A stretch of 64,000 nucleotides of DNA from contig NZ_JACYUY010000009.1 of assembly GCF_014842025.1 (NCBI RefSeq), forward strand, positions 86,938 through 150,937, in the 5' to 3' direction. Shown here in pieces: positions 32,301-41,762 of the stretch. The notes under the pieces were generated by a model, which saw only the letters and a program-made list of their open reading frames with translations, was not told the DNA's origin and did no database searches. The position numbers and the translations under genes are program-made. Positions within the stretch are counted from its first letter, which is position 1, and every line of letters starts with the position of its first letter. Source of the DNA: Massilia sp. CFBP 13721 (lineage in GTDB: Bacteria; Pseudomonadota; Gammaproteobacteria; Burkholderiales; Burkholderiaceae_D).

Positions 32301-33562
32301 ACGTTGGTGCCGCCCACGCCGAAGGCGCTGATGCCGGCGATGCGGCGGCCGTTGTACGGCGTCCAGTCGGACAGCTCGCGCGCCACCTTGAACGGGCTGT
32401 TTTCGAAATCGATGGCCGGGTTGGCTTCGTTGAAGTGCAGGATTTTCGGGATCTTGCGGTGGTAGAGCATCAGCGAGGTCTTGATCAGGCCGGCGATGCC
32501 GGCGGCGATGCTGAGGTGGCCGACGTTGGTCTTGACCGAGCCGATGGTGCAGTACTGCTTGTCGTCCGTGTACTTGCGGTACACCTTGCTGATCGATTCG
32601 ATCTCGATCGGGTCGCCGACGTTGGTGCCGGTGCCGTGCGCCTCGACGTAGCTGATGTCGCGCGCGGACACGCCTGCCCGTTCGATCGCCTCGTGGATGA
32701 CGCTCATCTGGCCCTTGACGCCCGGCGCCATGTAGCCGACCTTCTGGTTGCCGTCGTTGTTGACGGCGGTGCTGCGGATGACCGCGTAGATCTTGTCGCC
32801 GTCGCGCACGGCGTCTTCGAGGCGGCGCAGCATGACCATGCCGACGCCGCTGCCGAACACCGTGCCCGAGGCATCCTTGTCGAAAGCGCGCAGGTAGCCG
32901 CCCTTGGCCGACAGGCCGCCGTCGAAGTACTGGTAGCCGACGCCTTTCAGGATTTCGCAGCCGCCGGCGAGCGCATAGTCGCAGTCGTACATCAGCAGGT
33001 GGTTGCAGGCTTCGTGGGTGGCCAGCAGGCCGGTCGAGCAGGCGCTGTTGAGCGAAATGCTGGGGCCGGTCAGGCCGAGCTTGTGCGACAGCTGGGTGGC
33101 GAAGAAGTCCTTCACCGCGATGATGCGCTTGGCCACTTCATTCTGCTCTTCCAGCGGCGACTGGAACAGGTTGTAGTACATCCAGTACTTGTGGTCGGCG
33201 ACGCCGAAGTACATGCCGGTCTTGGTGCCGTTGACGACGTGGCCGGAATCCTCGATGCATTCCTGGGCCGCTTCGAGCATGATGCGCAGCTGCGGATCGG
33301 CCATGCGCGCCTCGCGCGGCGAGAAGCCGAAGAACTTGGCGTCGAACATGTCGATATCGTCCAGGTCGTAGCTGCGGTAGACGTATTCCGCGCTGTCGAG
33401 CTTTTCGCGGGCGACGCCCAGTTTGGCCAGCTCTTCCTTGTCGAGCATCCTGGCGCAATCGCGCCCTTCGAGCAGGTTGTTCCAGAATTCTTCCTGCGTA
33501 TTCGCTTTCGGGAACCGCAGGGACATGCCGACAATCGCAATCGCACCATTCATTTCGCTCAT
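26345..33562 (-). CDS. reducing type I polyketide synthase, KS-AT-DH-ER-KR-ACP-TE
   Basis: A 2,405-aa single-module PKS with a full reductive loop. KS has Cys in NSACSTG (about 172), His in VEAHGTGT and His in KTNVGH. AT has GHSIGEY (about 624) and HAFH, the malonyl-type motif. DH starts with [10 protein letters not shown] (about 929), with Glu where Gly is usual, and DAAFQ follows. A structural KR half precedes the ER (HAAAGGVGQ near 1547). KR has TGGLGGLG (about 1744) and [12 protein letters not shown] has GVDSL (about 2046) and TE has GYSYGG (about 2202). The ATG overlaps the stop of the A-T gene (ATGA), so the A-T protein probably supplies the starter. A complete reductive loop plus TE suggests iterative synthesis of a saturated acyl chain that is released or transferred, but iteration is inferred. 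Confidence 0.95.
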   Translation of the reverse strand: MSEMNGAIAIVGMSLRFPKANTQEEFWNNLLEGRDCARMLDKEELAKLGVAREKLDSAEYVYRSYDLDDIDMFDAKFFGFSPREARMADPQLRIMLEAAQECIEDSGHVVNGTKTGMYFGVADHKYWMYYNLFQSPLEEQNEVAKRIIAVKDFFATQLSHKLGLTGPSISLNSACSTGLLATHEACNHLLMYDCDYALAGGCEILKGVGYQYFDGGLSAKGGYLRAFDKDASGTVFGSGVGMVMLRRLEDAVRDGDKIYAVIRSTAVNNDGNQKVGYMAPGVKGQMSVIHEAIERAGVSARDISYVEAHGTGTNVGDPIEIESISKVYRKYTDDKQYCTIGSVKTNVGHLSIAAGIAGLIKTSLMLYHRKIPKILHFNEANPAIDFENSPFKVARELSDWTPYNGRRIAGISAFGVGGTNVHAVLEEAPAQERAGQGSPYDQVFVLGARSDKALADVRTRLADFVERHPETAPGDIAFTLNAGRQKFEHRLALRASNREQLIQACRAGGQKTHTVSPGAMRQTVFMFPGQGAQYPDMGLQLYLQEPRFKAHVDACCAETSEALGIDIFPVLFPTLCGTASAAGAADAHARINQTEFTQICLFVVSVAMARLWIEFGVRPDAMVGHSIGEYAAACVAGVFSLEDGLKLVAHRGRLMQSMPKGSMLSVQRPAADLARYLGQDLSIAGINSPASCVVSGTDAAIEGLGATLAAAGIKSTVLHTSHAFHSHMMDPILEQFEDVVRSVALQAPRTPFISNLTGTWITADQATDPGYWSAQLRAPVLFSRGLACVVQQDSVCLEMGPGASLCALLGQHDFDAACHTVATLPRAVDEVSAADFLAAALGTACCHGVEIDWEAVYAGSGARRVSLPTYPFERKSFWLDDEMLKPKTVTADLGPLEHPLLGRRVATSSKVVVFENLIDKDTPKFLADHRLIETVIFPGAGYTQMALEAGKYFIKNKKVRIDEIRFAQVMMLHDGAQKVVQVVATASGDGCTFEILSRNAGEQADAPWVLHAKGKISPHSVNAPSIAMPALAAQPERELVPLSRYYDALKFITFGPSFRCIKRLWIGENAAGQLESLGLVELPQHLYGEVDRYSFHPVLLDAAFQIIDGPKISQTGTLPVGLRNFTVYEAVPNAFYVHAVRREQTDEEYSIGEITVFSEKGSVIARIEHYLQKEIADSVVARDQLADVLFDIDWQQTGQSIARPATAGAWIVAGAPSAFTNKLAAALEGAGRQVLQLDGGLAGAAALELVKRSQVDTIVFARALADGGGAADAMDLSLDLLRMVQQVNACEADAPPRIVIGTRGAQAAGGAGDGGEQQAHQAALWGIGNTLTAEHPELRCLRADLDAAPTSLDAFVADLVAGDTLENQLAYRDGQRLAPRLQRHGGAAGTDSALRLPNGPFEVRLMRFGTFDNFAAREFIPDLVGENEVLVEMHSAALNFKETLYVLGFLNPNKRHAANFDFGMEGAGRIKRVGPGVTHLKKGDDVIVWHNGCLSSDFVVNVDKVIRKPAALSYAEAACLPTVFMTAYHALYNIAGIKRGDKVLIHAAAGGVGQVAIQIARAVGAEVFATASQGKWEHLRAQGVRHVFDSRTLEFSRQVMEATGGAGVDIVFNSLNGEFIERSFDAMATNGRFVEIGKKDIWSNERAAAYRPDVDYTFFEIGENDTSGGIGGDTIIHDLMQQILDDFESGKLAPLPMTEYAVSDLQQAYRYLAAGKNVGKVVVNFDKHLATAAGATLVRPDRTYLVTGGLGGLGFECANWLIGQGARHIALAGRSAPTEEVARRIADLAKIGVNAFAVRGDIGVQADAARIIDTIAAGPAPLGGILHCAGVLEDGVLAQQTPEKFAKVFGPKVMGTLHLHHLTASMALDFFVCFSSVSAILDGGGQGNYAAANAFMDRLMSLRRSQGLAGLSVNWGAWADVGMAARLAQKRTMDMSHFISREEGFLALERLMAGQAVQGVVCKLGARLAPDTRSRLLLELVEKAAANDGEGAAMGDLERVFAQHPGNGVAENFALFLKSQVNRVLGADARDEVDADTEFVALGVDSLSMTELKNAVEHGMGKPLKMATFFANPTVGHLSKHLAREYGDLFAGKGGAAAASAPSSAAPAAAAEAEATARIPSIDFVAMGGGASERPIFCLPGLNGNIFDFNDFAATVKHKYRVMVGEISSELATLETDIATIAADAVAQIKRIQPAGPYALLGYSYGGVVSLEVAHQLRGAGDDVDMLMMLDSFPHFHYRLDERFMSFMSALIVDSILTPMKFDEATYERLATQIMHTPGDRMGELMRQFDTGGTPGARVNIDLFSNIAEAGKKRSLATYAPPKNIDGVKITYVRAGSYPRSMSFAQLDGFLDDATMRDEKYSWGDFVGNDFEVHRVAGQHNELLKPVHVDAIVGLVDRALGGAHQ

Positions 33563-35484
33563 AATTCCACCCGTATTTTCCTGTTTCGACCCAAGCTGAC
33601 TTGGCTTAAATATTGCGCACGCCGGCCTGCATTGGCGCCGCTGCTGGATTGGCCTTGCTCGTCATTCGTAGCTGCAAGAAATTTCGACAACTCGTTGATG
33701 TTCGAATGAACGAACAAATCGCTTGTCTTCATGTTTTTGGAAAAACTCTTGTTGATGTATTCGATCAACTTCACAGACAGCAAGGAGTTGCCGCCGACAT
33801 CGAAAAAGTTACTGTCGAGCGCGATGTCCGCGCTCGGCGTATCGAGCACGCCGGACCAGATCGACAGCAGTTGCCGCGCCACGCCCTGGCTGGCGCCCGG
33901 CGCCGCCACTGGAATCGCCTGCGCGGCCGGCGCCGCCGCCTTCAGGGCGGCGTAATCGATCTTGTGGCGGCTGTTGAGCGGCATCCGCTCCAGCACCACG
34001 TAGCGGTCGGGCATCATGTAGGTCGGCAAGGCGTCCACCAGGGCCTGCTTGATGGCCGGCACGCCGATGGCCGCGCCCGGCGCCGCCTGCAGGTAGCACA
34101 CCAGCTTGCCGGCGGCGTCGGCGCCCTCGCCGGCCTCGAACACCACGGCGGCGGCGGCCACCAGGGACAGCGCCTGCAAGGCCAGCTCGACTTCCTCGAG
34201 CTGGATGCGGTAGCCGCGCAGCTTGACCTGGCGGTCCTTGCGGCCGACGTAGTGCAGCTGGCCGCCGCCGTCGACGAAGCCGAGGTCGCCGGTGCGGTAG
34301 GCGCGGCCCAGGCCCGGCAGGTCGACGAATTTTTGCGCCGTCAGCGCCGCGTCGCCGTAGTAGCCGAGCGCCAGGTGCGGCGTGGCGATGAATATCTCGC
34401 CGACGTCGTCCGTGGCGCAGCGCTCTCCGGCCTCGTCGAGCACGGCGATGTCGACCCCGGCGATCGGCTTGCCGACGGCGACCTTGCCGTTCGCGCCATC
34501 CGATGGTCCGGCGCCGCGCACCACCTGGTGCCAGGCCATGACCTGCGGCGTTTCGCTGGCGCCGTACACGTTGAGCAGCACGCCGCCGTCCAGCAGCGCC
34601 GCCACGTGCTGCGCCAGCGCGTGGCCGAGGCCGGCGCCACCGACGGCCATCACGCGCACCGCGGGCAGCGCTTCACGCTGTTCCTTGTCGAAGATGAGCT
34701 GGGCCAGCTGCGGCGTGGCGTGGATCACCGTGACGCCGCGCCCGGCGGCCCAGGCATGCAGGCCGCGGCGCCGGCCTAGCACGTCCGCTTCGGGGATGCT
34801 GACGCAGGCGCCCAGGCACAGGGCGGTGAAGACGTCGCGGATCAGCGGGTCGTAGCCCAGGCCGGAGAGCATGCTGAATTTGTCTTCGTGGTTCAGCGCG
34901 AAGGCGGCGCCGTACCAGTCGAGGAAGTTCAGGATGGCCGCCTCGCCGGTCAGCACCAGTTTCGGCTTGCCGGTGGTGCCGGAGGTGGCGACCAGGTACA
35001 GCCCGGCTGCGGGCGCCTGGGTTTCTGCGGCGAACGGGGCGCAGGCGGCGGACGTATCGAGGTCCCGCGGCCCCAGCATCAGGCAGGCCTGCAGGCGCGC
35101 ACCGGCGATGCGGGCGGCCCTGGCCGGGTCGGACAAGCCCTCGGCGCCGAGCCAGGCGATGGCGCCAACGCCGTCGAGGGCGCGCGCGACGTACGACTCG
35201 GGCTGGTTTTCGCCGACGACGAAGAACAGGCGCCCCGCCTTGACGCAGGCAAGCAGCGCCAGCACCAGCAAGGGACCGCGTTCGCAGTGGACGACGACGA
35301 CGTGCGCGGGGTCGACCTGCCGCTGCAGGCGTGCCGCCAGGTTGTCGCTCAGGATATCGATGTCGCGGTAGGACCAGCTGCGGGTCCCGAATTCGATCGC
35401 GGCGCGCCCGGGGTGGGCGCGTACCGCGCGATCGAAGCGGGCCGCCAGCGCCGGTGGCTGGGATGACTCTTCAATGCTCGTCAT
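33559..35484 (-). CDS. adenylation-carrier (A-T) loading didomain
   Basis: A 641-aa protein. An AMP-forming domain (TSGTTGKPK; VYGASET; YRTGDLG; GRKDRQVKLRG) is followed by a carrier protein (DVGGNSLL near 561) and a charged C-terminal tail that may dock to the PKS. It is the first gene of unit A. RBS AGAGGA sits before the ATG at 35484, and its stop overlaps the PKS start. The pocket motif is GYDPLIRD rather than FDxSxxE, and the code read by eye is DPRHAGVQV(K), which I cannot assign. Asp235 is kept, which fits an amino acid, but an acyl substrate is not excluded. Loading the PKS with this starter is inferred from order and coupling. Confidence 0.9.
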   Translation of the reverse strand: MTSIEESSQPPALAARFDRAVRAHPGRAAIEFGTRSWSYRDIDILSDNLAARLQRQVDPAHVVVVHCERGPLLVLALLACVKAGRLFFVVGENQPESYVARALDGVGAIAWLGAEGLSDPARAARIAGARLQACLMLGPRDLDTSAACAPFAAETQAPAAGLYLVATSGTTGKPKLVLTGEAAILNFLDWYGAAFALNHEDKFSMLSGLGYDPLIRDVFTALCLGACVSIPEADVLGRRRGLHAWAAGRGVTVIHATPQLAQLIFDKEQREALPAVRVMAVGGAGLGHALAQHVAALLDGGVLLNVYGASETPQVMAWHQVVRGAGPSDGANGKVAVGKPIAGVDIAVLDEAGERCATDDVGEIFIATPHLALGYYGDAALTAQKFVDLPGLGRAYRTGDLGFVDGGGQLHYVGRKDRQVKLRGYRIQLEEVELALQALSLVAAAAVVFEAGEGADAAGKLVCYLQAAPGAAIGVPAIKQALVDALPTYMMPDRYVVLERMPLNSRHKIDYAALKAAAPAAQAIPVAAPGASQGVARQLLSIWSGVLDTPSADIALDSNFFDVGGNSLLSVKLIEYINKSFSKNMKTSDLFVHSNINELSKFLAATNDEQGQSSSGANAGRRAQYLSQVSLGRNRKIRVEL

Positions 35485-35581
35485 GGATGGATTCCTCTTG
35501 TCGGAAGCGGCCGGTTGCGCGTGTTGACACGCGTCTTGTCATGCGTGCCGCGCCGTTACGGGCGCAGCACTGACCTGGAGA

Positions 35582-35614
35582 AATATATCGGAACGTTATT
35601 ACGAAGAAGTTACG
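35582..35614 (-). promoter_or_regulatory. direct-repeat promoter of unit A (assembly line)
   Basis: Reading leftwards from 35614, CGTAAC-TTCTT-CGTAAT forms an 11-bp direct repeat. A TATATT hexamer follows at 35587-35582, 27 bp from the repeat start. The same arrangement and spacing recur before units B, C and D. The repeat sits where a -35 element would be, as in class II activation by winged-helix response regulators. The expected transcript starts near 35575, about 90 nt before the A-T start codon. Confidence 0.75.
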
Positions 35615-35679
35615 CTGGACGCCGTTTTACGGGCCGCGCTGCCACACATTGTTCGGCGCTTGCGACAGTTGCGAAATGC

Positions 35680-35713
35680 AAAAAGCCGCGGGTCGCGCGA
35701 CGCGCCCGCGGCT
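35680..35713 (-). terminator. intrinsic terminator of unit B
   Basis: A perfect 9-bp stem (35684-35692 with 35705-35713; AGCCGCGGG) with a 12-nt loop is followed on the transcribed strand by TTTTTGC. It lies just after the stop of the ABC permease gene (35731) and separates unit B from the unit A promoter. Confidence 0.88.
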
Positions 35714-35730
35714 CCTCGAAACGCCCTGCC

Positions 35731-38163
35731 CTACTCGTAGCGCAGCGCCGTAACCGGATTGCGCAGCGCCGTGCGCCCAGCCTGGAGCGCCACCGACAAA
35801 AAGGCCAGCACCGCGATCAGGGTAGCGGCGGCGACAAAAATGGCCGGGTGCATGCTGGTCTTGTAGGCGAAGGTCTGCAGCCAGTGGTCCATCACGAACC
35901 AGGTCAGCAGCGAGGCGCAGGCCGCCGCCGCCCCGACCCAGGTCAGCAGGCCGCGCGTGAGCATCCACACGATGTTGGCCGGACTGGCCCCCAGCACCTT
36001 GCGCACCCCGATCTCCTTGGTGCGCTGCTGGGTGGTGAACGCGGCCAGGCCGAACAGGCCAAGGCAGGAAATGGCGATGCAGATCAGGGCGAAACTGCCG
36101 GTCAGGCGCATGATGCCGGTCTCGCTGGCGTACTGGCGCTGCAGCAGGTCTTCGAAGAAGGCGAATTCGAACGGATGCTTCGGGTTGGCCGCCGACACCG
36201 CGGCGCGGATCGCCGCCAGCGCCCCCTCCACGTTCTCGCCCGAGAGCGCGATCACCATCGAGCGCGTGATCAGGTTGCGCTCGTTGGGCGGCACGTTGTC
36301 GAGTTCGGTCTTCTGGAACTGGCGCAGCATCATCGGCCCCACCCGTGCGTGCAGCGAGCTGAAATGAAAGTCGCGCAGCACGCCGATGACGTGGCCGTCG
36401 TTCTGGACGCGCTTGCCGATCGGATCCTTCCAGCCCATCAGGCGCACGAAGGATTCGTTGACCAGCACCGAGGCGCCGACATCGGTGAGCATGCGTTTGG
36501 AGAAATCGCGCCCGGCCACCACCTCGATGCCGACGTTGGCGACGAAGTCGCGGTCCACCGCGATCTGGTTGACGATCACTTCCTGCATGTCGCCGTCGTT
36601 GGTGGCCACCTTGATCAGGTTGGCCGCCACCTCGTCGCCCGGCACGAACGAGGTTTCGGTGACGCTGACGATGTCCGGATGGCGTTCCAGCTCCACCTTC
36701 AGCAGCGGGATCTTCCGGATCGCATCGACCCCGTGCATCAGCACCGCCACCTTGTTGCCCCGTTCGAAGCCGAGCGGCTTGTCGGCGATGAACTGCATCT
36801 GGCGGCCCATGATCAGCGTACTGGCAACGATGCCGACCGACACCACCAGTTGGACGAACACCAGGATCTCGCGCAGCGAAAAGCGCGCGCGGCGCATGTT
36901 GCGGTTGTTGTTGAGGGCGGCCAGGGTACCGATCGAGGACAGGTACAGGGCCGGATACAGGCCGGCGGCGATGCCGATCGCAACCGTGCCGAGCAGGACC
37001 CAGAGCACGATCGCCGGTTCGCGCAGGACGTCGAGCTCGACGCTGGCGCCGAGCAGCCGGTCGAGCCCGACCGTGAAGTTCAACAGCAGCAGCAAGCCGA
37101 TCCCGAGCACGGCCGCGATCAGGGTCAGGCAGACCGATTCGCCCAGGAACTGGGCCACCAGTTGCTCGCGGGTGGCGCCGATCACGCGGCGCATGCCGAT
37201 TTCCTTGGAGCGGCCGATGGCGCGCGCGGTTGCCAGGTTGGTGTAGTTGATGCACGCGACGATCACCAGGAACAGCGCCACCGCGACGAAGCCGTACACG
37301 TACAGGATGTTGCCCACCGGCTGGTCGTAGCGGTAGCCATCGTCGAAGTGGATGTCGCCCAGGCCCTGGGCGCTGTAGTAGATCTTCGAGTGCATGCGCT
37401 CGCCCACGGCGGCGGTGGTGTCGTCGCCGAAGCGCGTCAGCAATTGCTCGAAGGACTGGCGGCCCATGCCCGGCTTGAGCTTGAAATAGGTGTAGTTCTC
37501 GATGTCGAACAGCTGGTCGGGCGAGGACATGGTGTCGTCCAGGCCGAAGTCGCGCAGGCGCTTCATCGACAGCACCGCGTCGTAGCGCATGTGGCTATTC
37601 TTCGGCAAATCCTTGAACACGGCCGCGATGCGGTACGAAAAGGTATCGGTGGCGATGGTTTCGCCGACCGGATTGCGGTCGCCGAAATAGCTCCTGGCAA
37701 AGCTCTGGCTGACGGCGATCCAGGACGGATCCTTCAGCGCATCCTTCAGGTCGCCGAACACCGCCTCGTGCGTGAAGACGCTGAAGATGTTCTCGTCGGC
37801 GATCTTGACGTCGTCCCAGTACTTGACCGTGTCCTTGTAGCGGAACACGGCACGCGCGACGGCGAAGTTACGGATGCGGACGAACTCGCCCACCTGCGGA
37901 TACTGTTTGGTGAGCAGCGGCCCGAGCGCGCGCGAGGTCATCGCGTAGCGGTTCGGTTCGCCATTGGTGGCGATCTCGTTGACCACGCGCACGATCGATG
38001 GGTGGTTGGTGTGGTGTTTGTCGTAGGTCAGCTGGTTGCTGACGTACAGCGACAAGGTGATGGCGCAGGCGATCGCCAGGGATAGGCTCAGCAGGTTGAT
38101 CGCCGAATAGACCCGATCCTTGAGCAGGTTGCGCACCGCAATTTTAAAATAATGGATAAACAC
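35731..38163 (-). CDS. MacB/FtsX-type ABC transporter permease
   Basis: An 810-aa membrane protein with the two-half layout of long FtsX/MacB_PCD permeases. The first TM segment lies in AINLLSLSLAIACAITLSLY, followed by a long periplasmic region, a three-TM block (FVAVALFLVIVACINY near the middle), a second periplasmic region and a C-terminal TM block. I chose the GTG at 38163 because GGGAG lies 8 nt upstream; the open frame further upstream looks non-coding. It follows the ATPase gene by 62 bp and with it and the HlyD-type adaptor makes a MacAB-like tripartite exporter, probably for the peptide product. No outer-membrane TolC partner is present here. Confidence 0.9.
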   Translation of the reverse strand: MFIHYFKIAVRNLLKDRVYSAINLLSLSLAIACAITLSLYVSNQLTYDKHHTNHPSIVRVVNEIATNGEPNRYAMTSRALGPLLTKQYPQVGEFVRIRNFAVARAVFRYKDTVKYWDDVKIADENIFSVFTHEAVFGDLKDALKDPSWIAVSQSFARSYFGDRNPVGETIATDTFSYRIAAVFKDLPKNSHMRYDAVLSMKRLRDFGLDDTMSSPDQLFDIENYTYFKLKPGMGRQSFEQLLTRFGDDTTAAVGERMHSKIYYSAQGLGDIHFDDGYRYDQPVGNILYVYGFVAVALFLVIVACINYTNLATARAIGRSKEIGMRRVIGATREQLVAQFLGESVCLTLIAAVLGIGLLLLLNFTVGLDRLLGASVELDVLREPAIVLWVLLGTVAIGIAAGLYPALYLSSIGTLAALNNNRNMRRARFSLREILVFVQLVVSVGIVASTLIMGRQMQFIADKPLGFERGNKVAVLMHGVDAIRKIPLLKVELERHPDIVSVTETSFVPGDEVAANLIKVATNDGDMQEVIVNQIAVDRDFVANVGIEVVAGRDFSKRMLTDVGASVLVNESFVRLMGWKDPIGKRVQNDGHVIGVLRDFHFSSLHARVGPMMLRQFQKTELDNVPPNERNLITRSMVIALSGENVEGALAAIRAAVSAANPKHPFEFAFFEDLLQRQYASETGIMRLTGSFALICIAISCLGLFGLAAFTTQQRTKEIGVRKVLGASPANIVWMLTRGLLTWVGAAAACASLLTWFVMDHWLQTFAYKTSMHPAIFVAAATLIAVLAFLSVALQAGRTALRNPVTALRYE

Positions 38164-38225
38164 TGCTTCGCTCCCTTTCCGGAACTGTGATGGGCGCCGG
38201 CGGCGCCCGCTAAGCTGGCCCGGCC

Positions 38226-38972
<747 letters not shown>

Positions 38973-39042
38973 GATGAAGTTCCGGTCGTGGGAGCCGGAC
39001 GCGGCCTGCGTCCGGTGTTGCAAAGAGTGGATTGCGCAGGCG

Positions 39043-39816
39043 TCAGGCGGCCACGCATTCGCTGCGCCGGCGCACGCTGGCGCAAATGACGTCGAGCACG
39101 GCGCTGCGGTTCTCATCCATGAAGAAATGACCGCCGGGGAAGGTGCGGAAGTCGACCTTGCGCGCGAAATGCGCCTGCCAGCCCAGCATGTCTTCTTCCA
39201 GCACCTTGTCGTCCCGGGCGCCGTTGAAGACCGAGACCTCGCACTCGAGCTTGATGGCCGGTTCGCGCCGGTAGTTGTAGGCGGCCTTGAAATCGGTGCG
39301 CAGGATCGGCACGAAGATATCCATCAGGTCGGCGTTGTTGAGGATGATCTCGGGCGTGCCGTTGAGGGTCCTGAGCTCGGCCTTGAATTCCTCGAGCGGA
39401 TAGTTGTGGATCGGGGCGATGCGCGGCGGCACGTGCGGCGCCCGGCGCGCGCCGCAGAAATAGCGGAACGGCAGCGGCAGGCCGCGTGCGCGCAGCGAAT
39501 GGAGCAGTTCGAAGCTGACGATCGACCCCAGGCTGTGGCCATAAATCATGTAGGGGCGGTCCAGCCAGGGGCCGATGGCGTCGGCGACGCCGTCGGCCAT
39601 GTCGTGCACCGACGTCAGCAGCGCTTCGCCCAGGCGGTTGGCGCGCCCCGGCGGCTGGATCGCTACCAGCTCGACGTTGTCGGGCAGGAGCTCGGCCCAG
39701 GCCGAGTAGGCGGTGGCGCTGCCGCCGGCGTATGGGAAGCAGAACAAGCGGAATTCGGCCTGCGGTCGTGGCTTGACGACCAAAAACCATTTGGAGGAAG
39801 GCGTGCTGTTGTTCAT
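39043..39816 (-). CDS. type II (external) thioesterase
   Basis: A 257-aa alpha/beta hydrolase of the GrsT/TEII family. It has FCFPYAGGSA near the N-terminus, nucleophile elbow GHSLGS, YFCGARRAPH in the lid, and a C-terminal GGHFF with the catalytic His. I chose the start MNNSTPSS at 39816, which has AGGAC upstream. TEII enzymes hydrolyse misprimed or stalled acyl groups from carrier proteins, so it should proofread the NRPS/PKS carriers. Confidence 0.95.
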   Translation of the reverse strand: MNNSTPSSKWFLVVKPRPQAEFRLFCFPYAGGSATAYSAWAELLPDNVELVAIQPPGRANRLGEALLTSVHDMADGVADAIGPWLDRPYMIYGHSLGSIVSFELLHSLRARGLPLPFRYFCGARRAPHVPPRIAPIHNYPLEEFKAELRTLNGTPEIILNNADLMDIFVPILRTDFKAAYNYRREPAIKLECEVSVFNGARDDKVLEEDMLGWQAHFARKVDFRTFPGGHFFMDENRSAVLDVICASVRRRSECVAA

Positions 39817-39850
39817 GGCGATAAGTCCTGTCGAGGTCGTGAGGCGGGGG

Positions 39851-41449
39851 TCACAGCGGGTCAAAGACGATGGTTTTCTTGCCGAACATGCATTCGGCCT
39901 CGATGCCCATCGCCTCGCATGCGGCGATCATCTTTCCCGATTCGACGATCTGCCTGGAGTCGTCGTGGTAGTCGATGCCGGTGATGTACTTGTAGCAAGG
40001 CTCGGCGCCAAGGGCGTAGACGTAGACGCGGCGCGGCGTGAATACCTCGGCCATGGGCAGCGCGCGTTCGAAGTCGCTGCCGTTCAGGCGGCGCGACGCC
40101 TTGATGTTCTTGGCCACCGGGCGCGTCGTCAGCGCCCCGTACAGCCAGGTATAGGGCGCGCCGACACACTCCATGCCGACGGCCAGGATGTCGAAATCCT
40201 TGTAATGCTCGCTCAGGCGCCCGTACAGGCGCGGCTCGAGGTTGGCCGAGTCGGCGCCGAAGAAGAAGGTGCGGCCTTCCAGCGCGACGTACCAGGCGGC
40301 CTTGGAACGGATGTGCAGGTCGCCGTGCTCGCCCAGGAAAGGCATGGCGACGATGCGGCCGCCGGGCAGCGCGACCTCGTCCAGGTCGTCCATCTCGATC
40401 ACGTCGAACCCCAGGTTTGCCAGCATCAGCTTGATGGACGGGTCGAACAGGCCGCCGCCGTTATTCTTCGGCACCACGACCTTGCCGGTCTTGTAGCGCA
40501 GCTGCAGCAGCGTTTCCAGGTTGACGTGGTCCTGGTGGCTGTGCGTCAGGCAGATGTAGTCGATCCGCGGCGGCAGTTCGCTGAAGCTGACCAGGTTGTC
40601 GGTATCGTCCGCGCCCCGGCTGGGAATTACCGGGTCGACCAGGATCGTCACCTGCGCCGTCTCCAGCATGAAGCCGGCGTGCCCGGTATAGGTCACGCGC
40701 ACGCCCCGCTCCAGCCGCTGGTGGCGGCGCGCCGGCGCCTCGCGCGTGAACAGCTCGGCCATCGCCAGCCCGCCGGCGGCGGGACTGTTGGTGATCAGGG
40801 CATCGAGCTCGGCGTCCGTGAGCGGGCGTTCGCGCGCGGCGAACAGGCGGTCGACCTTGGGGTGGCAGAAATCGAGCGCCAGCTGCAGGTGGTTGGCGTC
40901 GGCCAGGCGCGGCGTGCTGAACACAAAAGGCCGCCCCTGCACGCGCGCCAGCAGGCCGAAGCCGAGCCGCTGCAGGTCGCGCCGGTAATACGGGCTGCGG
41001 TACAGCATCGCCTCGATCAGGCGGTAGGAGGGATGGTGCTCGGCATCCATGAACAGCTCGACGTAGCCCTTGAGCGGCTCGGGCACCCTGGCATACAGCG
41101 GCTCGATCGACTCGCCGCTGGTGTGGCCGCGTAGCAGTTCCTCGAGTTCGTCGATGGCGGCGGACAGGCCGACCAGGTCGGCGCAATCGCGCTCCAGTGC
41201 GGCCACCAGCGCGCGGATCTCGGCCACCTGGTCGGCGCGGCAATCGAGGTAGTCGCCGCCGGCGAGGTCGCGCTCCTGGTTGGCCAGGATGTGCATCTGG
41301 AAGTTGTTGACGAACGACTTCATGATGCGGCGGTGGGTGTGCACGGTGTGGCGCGCCGCGGTTGCCGGCTGCATCAGGTAGGGCCAGGCGTACCAGCCGT
41401 TGAACAGCGGCTCGAAGTAGGCATCGGGCCTCAGGTACCAGGTGCTCAT
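39851..41449 (-). CDS. CmlA-like diiron beta-hydroxylase (MBL fold)
   Basis: A 532-aa protein from the ATG at 41449, which overlaps the stop of the upstream small gene (ATGA). About 240 N-terminal residues precede a metallo-beta-lactamase-fold domain with THSHQDH (about 300-307), GEHGDL (about 370) and GADSANLEP (about 395). Length, two-part layout and metal-ligand spacing match CmlA, the oxygen-dependent diiron enzyme that beta-hydroxylates an aminoacyl group on a carrier protein in chloramphenicol biosynthesis. Here it probably hydroxylates one carrier-bound residue, but which module it serves is not visible. A plain MBL hydrolase is the alternative; the Glu in GEH favours the CmlA type. 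Confidence 0.85.
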   Translation of the reverse strand: MSTWYLRPDAYFEPLFNGWYAWPYLMQPATAARHTVHTHRRIMKSFVNNFQMHILANQERDLAGGDYLDCRADQVAEIRALVAALERDCADLVGLSAAIDELEELLRGHTSGESIEPLYARVPEPLKGYVELFMDAEHHPSYRLIEAMLYRSPYYRRDLQRLGFGLLARVQGRPFVFSTPRLADANHLQLALDFCHPKVDRLFAARERPLTDAELDALITNSPAAGGLAMAELFTREAPARRHQRLERGVRVTYTGHAGFMLETAQVTILVDPVIPSRGADDTDNLVSFSELPPRIDYICLTHSHQDHVNLETLLQLRYKTGKVVVPKNNGGGLFDPSIKLMLANLGFDVIEMDDLDEVALPGGRIVAMPFLGEHGDLHIRSKAAWYVALEGRTFFFGADSANLEPRLYGRLSEHYKDFDILAVGMECVGAPYTWLYGALTTRPVAKNIKASRRLNGSDFERALPMAEVFTPRRVYVYALGAEPCYKYITGIDYHDDSRQIVESGKMIAACEAMGIEAECMFGKKTIVFDPL

Positions 41450-41718
41450 TGTTCGGCCGCCGCCAGCGTGTCGCCGGCCTGCTTGCGCTCGACCATGGCC
41501 TGGAAGGTGCAGATCGCCGCCACGCAGGCGGCCGCCATGGCGCCCAGCAGGAAGGCCGCGGTGCCGGCCGCGCCGGCGCCGAGGCTGCCCGCGTTCCACA
41601 GCAGGAGGGTGCCGCCGCAGCCCAGCGCAAAGGCGAGCGCGAGGGCGAAGAAGGTGCGCACGCGCGGGTTGTTGCCGCGCCAGGCTTTGGCAAGGGTGGA
41701 GACGATAGGAATGTTCAT
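41446..41718 (-). CDS. small two-TM membrane protein, unknown
   Basis: A 90-aa protein with two hydrophobic segments (FFALALAFALGCGGTLLLW and a second Ala/Leu-rich one near 55-75), and charged ends. It sits in the middle of unit B, translationally coupled to the CmlA-like gene and 44 bp after the exporter adaptor. I do not recognise the family. It may be an accessory of the exporter or a membrane anchor. Confidence 0.75.
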   Translation of the reverse strand: MNIPIVSTLAKAWRGNNPRVRTFFALALAFALGCGGTLLLWNAGSLGAGAAGTAAFLLGAMAAACVAAICTFQAMVERKQAGDTLAAAEQ

Positions 41719-41762
41719 GTTCGGACCCGGTCAAGTGATGTGATTGGAAACGTTGCACCCGC

